Positions 60,562 to 64,000 of a stretch of DNA of 64,000 bases are shown here, piece by piece. Under the pieces are notes generated by a model. The model ran no database searches. It saw only the letters and a program-made list of their open reading frames with translations, and was not told where the DNA came from. Source of the stretch: Maea johnstoni. Lineage: Eukaryota > Annelida > Polychaeta > Spionida > Magelonidae. The translations under genes and the position numbers were made by a program. The first letter of the stretch is position 1. The number at the start of each line of letters is the position of its first letter. Location of the stretch: the NCBI GenBank assembly GCA_963942565.1, contig OZ012685.1, positions 58,176,667-58,240,666 on the forward strand. Reading direction: 5' to 3'.

Positions 60562-63500
60562 CAAATGGATTTGTTGATGTCGGGGCTTAAAATACCTGAA
60601 ATAGGGGTAACTTTGACCCCTTATAACAAAAGAATGAGGGTAGTTATGCCTTAATCAGACCCGTATTACTTTAGAACATGTCCTAAGGAAGAGTTATCCA
60701 TGTTTTAATATGGCATATATCATTAGGAGGTAGCAGGAAAAATTCAAGAAGTTTGTATATTCAAGGGGTAACTAATACAGCCATCGCATGCCAATGGCTG
60801 AGGTAGGGGTACTTTCAAGGCACCTTACAGGCCCAAAGGTCTAATTAACCCCCCACCTAAGGTAAATAACTCTAGGGAAGGCTCTTAGGAAGAGATATTC
60901 AGGACTTGGGCTTCATAGGAGGCATAGGGGTCTAGTTATGAAGGGTAAAAGGTGACCTGTCAAGGCCATGGATTTGTAGATGTCGGGGCTTAAAATACCT
61001 GAAATAGGGGTAACTTTGACCCCTTATAACAAAAGAATGAGGGTAGTTATGCCTTAATCAGCCCCATATTACTTTATAACATGTCTTAAGGAAGAGTTAT
61101 TCATGTTTTAATATGGAATATATCATTAGGGGGCAGCAGGAAAAATTCAAGAAGTTTGTGTATTTAAGGGGTAACTAATACAGCCATTGCGTGCCAATGG
61201 CTGAGGTAGGGGTACTTTCGTGGCCCCTTACAGGCTCAAATGCCCGCGTAACCCCCCACCTAAGGTAAATAACTCTTGGGGAGGTTCTTAGGAAGAGATG
61301 TCCAGGACTTGGGCGTCCTAGGAGGCATAGGGGTCTATATATGAAGGGTAAAAGTTGACCTGTCAAGGCAATGGATTTGTTGATGTCGGGGCTTAAAATA
61401 CCTGAAATAGGGGTAACCTTGACCCCTTATAACAAAAGAATGAGGGTAGTTATGCCTCAATCAGACCCGCATTACTTTAGAACATGTCATAAGGAAGAGT
61501 TATCCATGTTTTGATATGGCATATATCATTAGGAGGCTGCAGGAAAAATTCAAGAAGTTTATATATTCAAGGGGTAACTAATACAGCCATCGCATGCCAA
61601 TGGCTGAGGTAGGGGTACTTTCAAGGCACCTTACAGGCCCAAATGTCTAATTAACCCCCAACCTAAGGTATATAACTCTTGGGAGGGCTCTTAGGAAGAG
61701 ATATTCAGGACTTGGGCTTCATAGGAGGCATAGGGGTCTAGTTATGAAGGGTAAAAGTTGACCTGTCAAGGCCATGGATTTGTAGATGTCTAGGCTAAAA
61801 ATACCTGAAATAGGGGTAACTTTGACCCCTTATAACAAAAGAATGAGGGTAGTTATGCCTTAATCAGACCCGTATTACTATAGAACATGTCATAAGGAAG
61901 AGTTATCTATGCTTTAATATGTCATATATCATTAGGGGGCAGCAGGAAAAATTCAAGAAGTTTGTATATTTAAGGGGTAACTAATACAGCCATTGCGTGC
62001 CCATGGCTGAGGTAGGGGTACTTTCGTGGCCCCTTACAGGCTCAAATGCCCAAGTAACCCCCCACCTAAGGTAAATAACTCTTGGGAGGGCTCTTAGGAA
62101 GAGATATTCAGGACTTGGGCTTCATAAGAGGCATAGGGGTCTATATATGAAGGGATAAAGTTGACCTGTCAAGGCCATGGATTTGTTGATGTTGGGCCTT
62201 AAAATGCCTGAAATAGGGGTAACTTTGACCCCTTATAACAAAAGAATGAGGGTAGTTATGCCTTAATCAGACCCATATTACTTTAGAACATGTCTTAAGG
62301 AAGAGTTATTCATGTTTTAATTTGGCATATATCATTAGGGGGCAGCAGGAAAAATTCAAAAATTTGTATATTTAAGGGGTAACTAATACAGCCATTGCAT
62401 GCCAATGGCTGAGGTAGGGGTACTTTCAAGGCACCTTACAGGCTCAAATGTCTAATTAATCCCCCACCTAATGTAAATAACTCTTGGGAGGGCTCTTAGG
62501 AAGAGATATTCAGGACTTGGGCTTCATAGGAGGCATAGGGGTCTAGATATGAAGGGTAAAAGTTGACCTGTCAAGGCCATGGATTTGTAGATGTCGGGGC
62601 TAAAAATACCTGAAATAGGGGTAACTTTGACCCCTTATAACAAAAGAATGAGGGTAGTTATGCCTTAATCAGACCCATATTACTTTAGAACATGTCTTAA
62701 GAAAGAGTTATTCATGTTTTAATATGGCATATATCATTAGGGGGCAGCAGGAAAAATTCAAGAAGTTTGTATATTTAAGGGGTAACTAATACAGCCATTG
62801 CGTGCCAATGGCTGAGGCAGGGGTACTTTCGTGGCCCCTTACAGGCTCAAATGCCCAAGTAACCCCCCACCTAAGGTAAATAACTCTTGGGAGGGCTCTT
62901 AGGAAGAGATATTCAGGACTTGGGCTTCATAAGAGGCATAGGGGTCTATATATGAAGGGATAAATTTGACCTGTCAAGGCCATGGATTTGTTGATGTCGG
63001 GGCTAAAAATAGCTGAAATAGGGGTAACTTTGACCCCTTATAACAAAAGAATGAGGGTAGTTATGCCTTAATCAGACCCATATTACTGTAGAACATGTCT
63101 TAAGGAAGAGTTATTCATGTTTTAATATGGCATATATCATTAGGGGGCAGCAGGAAAAATTCAAGAAGTTTGTATATTTAAGGGGTAACTAATACAGCCA
63201 TTGCGTGCCCATGGCTGAGGTAGGGGTACTTTCGTGGCCCCTAACAGGCTCAAATGCCCAAGTAACCCCCCACCTAAGGTAAATAACTCTTGGACAGATT
63301 CGTAGGAAGATATATCCAGGACTTGGGCTTCATAGGAGGCATAGGGGTCTATAAATGAAGGGTAAAAGTTGACCTGTCAAGGCCATGGATTTGTTGATGT
63401 CGTCGCTTAAAATACCTGAAATAGGGGTAATTTTGACCCCTTATAACAAAAGAATGAGGGTAGTTATGCCTTAATCAGACCCATATTACTTTAGAACATG

Positions 63501-64000
63501 TCTTAAGGAAGAGTTATTCATGTTTTAATATGGCATATATCATTAGGGGGCAGCAGGAAAAATTCAAGAAGTTTGTATATTTAAGGGGTAACTAATACAG
63601 CCATTGCGTGCCAATGGCTGAGGCAGGGGTACTTTCGTGGCCCCTTACAGGCTCAAATGCCCAAGTAACCCCCCACCCAAGGTAAATAACTCTTGGGAGG
63701 GCTCTTAGGAAGAGATATTCAGGACTTGGGCTTCATAAGAGGCATAGGGGTCTATATATGAAGGGATAAAGTTGACCTGTCAAGGCCATGGATTTGTTGA
63801 TGTTGGGCCTTAAAATGCCTGAAATAGGGGTAACTTTGACCCCTTATAACAAAAGAATGAGGGTAGTTATGCCTTAATCAGACCCATATTACTTTAGAAC
63901 ATGTCTTAAGGAAGAGTTATTCATGTTTTAATATGGCATATATCATTAGGGGGCAGCAGGAAAAATTCAAAAACTTGTATATTTAAGGGGTAACTAATAC

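Larger units (their letters stand above)
17719..64000. repeat. 403-bp satellite array, about 115 monomers, running off the window
   Basis: The landmark TAACCCCCCACCTAAGG recurs at 18078, 18481, 18884, 19287, 19690 and 20093, exactly 403 bp apart, and continues to the window end. Each monomer contains two related halves (landmarks 202 then 201 bp apart). Two main variants exist. One has CATTGCGTGCC and CCCACGTAAC, the other CATCGCATGCC, TTTCAAGGCACC and TCTAATTAAC. The second type occurs at ordered spacings of two or three monomers, often alternating. No transposon, gene or RNA is embedded. Minus-strand frames of 63-65 codons in about one monomer in eight follow the satellite sequence and are not genes. 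The role is unknown; a centromeric or heterochromatic location is possible. Confidence 0.97.

Noticed and set aside
20825-61366. Repeated minus-strand open frames of 63-65 codons (starting MTGQLLPF or MALTGQLL) in the satellite
   Set aside because: They occur in only a minority of monomers and follow the satellite period. They vary with the satellite variants without signs of coding constraint and have no recognisable domain or splice context.
17719-64000. CRISPR-like or gene-cluster interpretation of the regular array
   Set aside because: The repeats are directly adjacent 403-bp monomers with no unique spacers and no associated genes, in a eukaryotic context.
17719-64000. Centromere identification
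   Set aside because: Size and higher-order structure would fit, but I saw no clear CENP-B box, and position on the chromosome is unknown. It remains only a possibility.

Overview
The window is eukaryotic and metazoan in character: spliced gene structure with GT-AG introns, long AT and AAT microsatellites, LINE, pogo, piggyBac-type, SINE and Penelope-like remnants, and a large satellite array. The mix of repeats (LINE tails ending in GCGC-TTATAAAT plus a microsatellite, a C-terminal LINE motif RLWNALPQHL, a Penelope-like GIY-YIG remnant) and a marine-type PhyH oxygenase suggest a marine invertebrate. The species cannot be named from this sequence alone.

Region 1 (1-17,718) is ordinary low-gene-density DNA. 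It holds one recognisable host gene, on the minus strand from an ATG at 13,038 to a stop at 5,070. Eight coding exons can be read with consistent splice sites and phases. They encode a phytanoyl-CoA dioxygenase (PhyH) family Fe(II)/2-oxoglutarate oxygenase with the HxD motif in exon 5 and the distal His in a later exon. One internal stretch (after WHQDYS and before GSPQCGR) is missing. It falls in the interval containing a 520-bp AT array and a 200-N assembly gap. The residue where the family usually has its 2-oxoglutarate-binding Arg reads as Asn. Around and inside the gene lie many small mobile elements: a 163-bp tandem repeat, a 947-bp pogo/Tc1-like element inserted in a TA array, a LINE 3' end, a 223-bp TTAA-flanked MITE, hairpin MITEs, a Penelope-like fossil, a tRNA-Leu-like SINE and several unnamed interspersed repeats.

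Region 2 (17,719 to the window end) is an uninterrupted satellite array of about 46.3 kb, roughly 115 copies of a 403-bp monomer, with no credible gene. The monomer is itself an ancient dimer: matching landmarks recur 202 and then 201 bp apart. Variant monomers occur in ordered 2- and 3-monomer spacings and are amplified again as higher-order blocks: offsets of 1,209, 1,938, 2,821, about 3,988-4,030, 6,849 and 4,478 bp. The 4,478-bp block is present as two adjacent, nearly identical copies (48,421-57,376). Two inverted segments (39,251-40,203 and 60,334-60,561) carry private variants of nearby upstream monomers, as expected of fold-back or template-switch events. A 45-bp scrambled filler sits at one duplication junction (48,376-48,420).

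The most noteworthy features are the satellite's four nested levels of repetition with local fold-back inversions, and the PhyH gene with an apparently substituted cofactor-binding residue.
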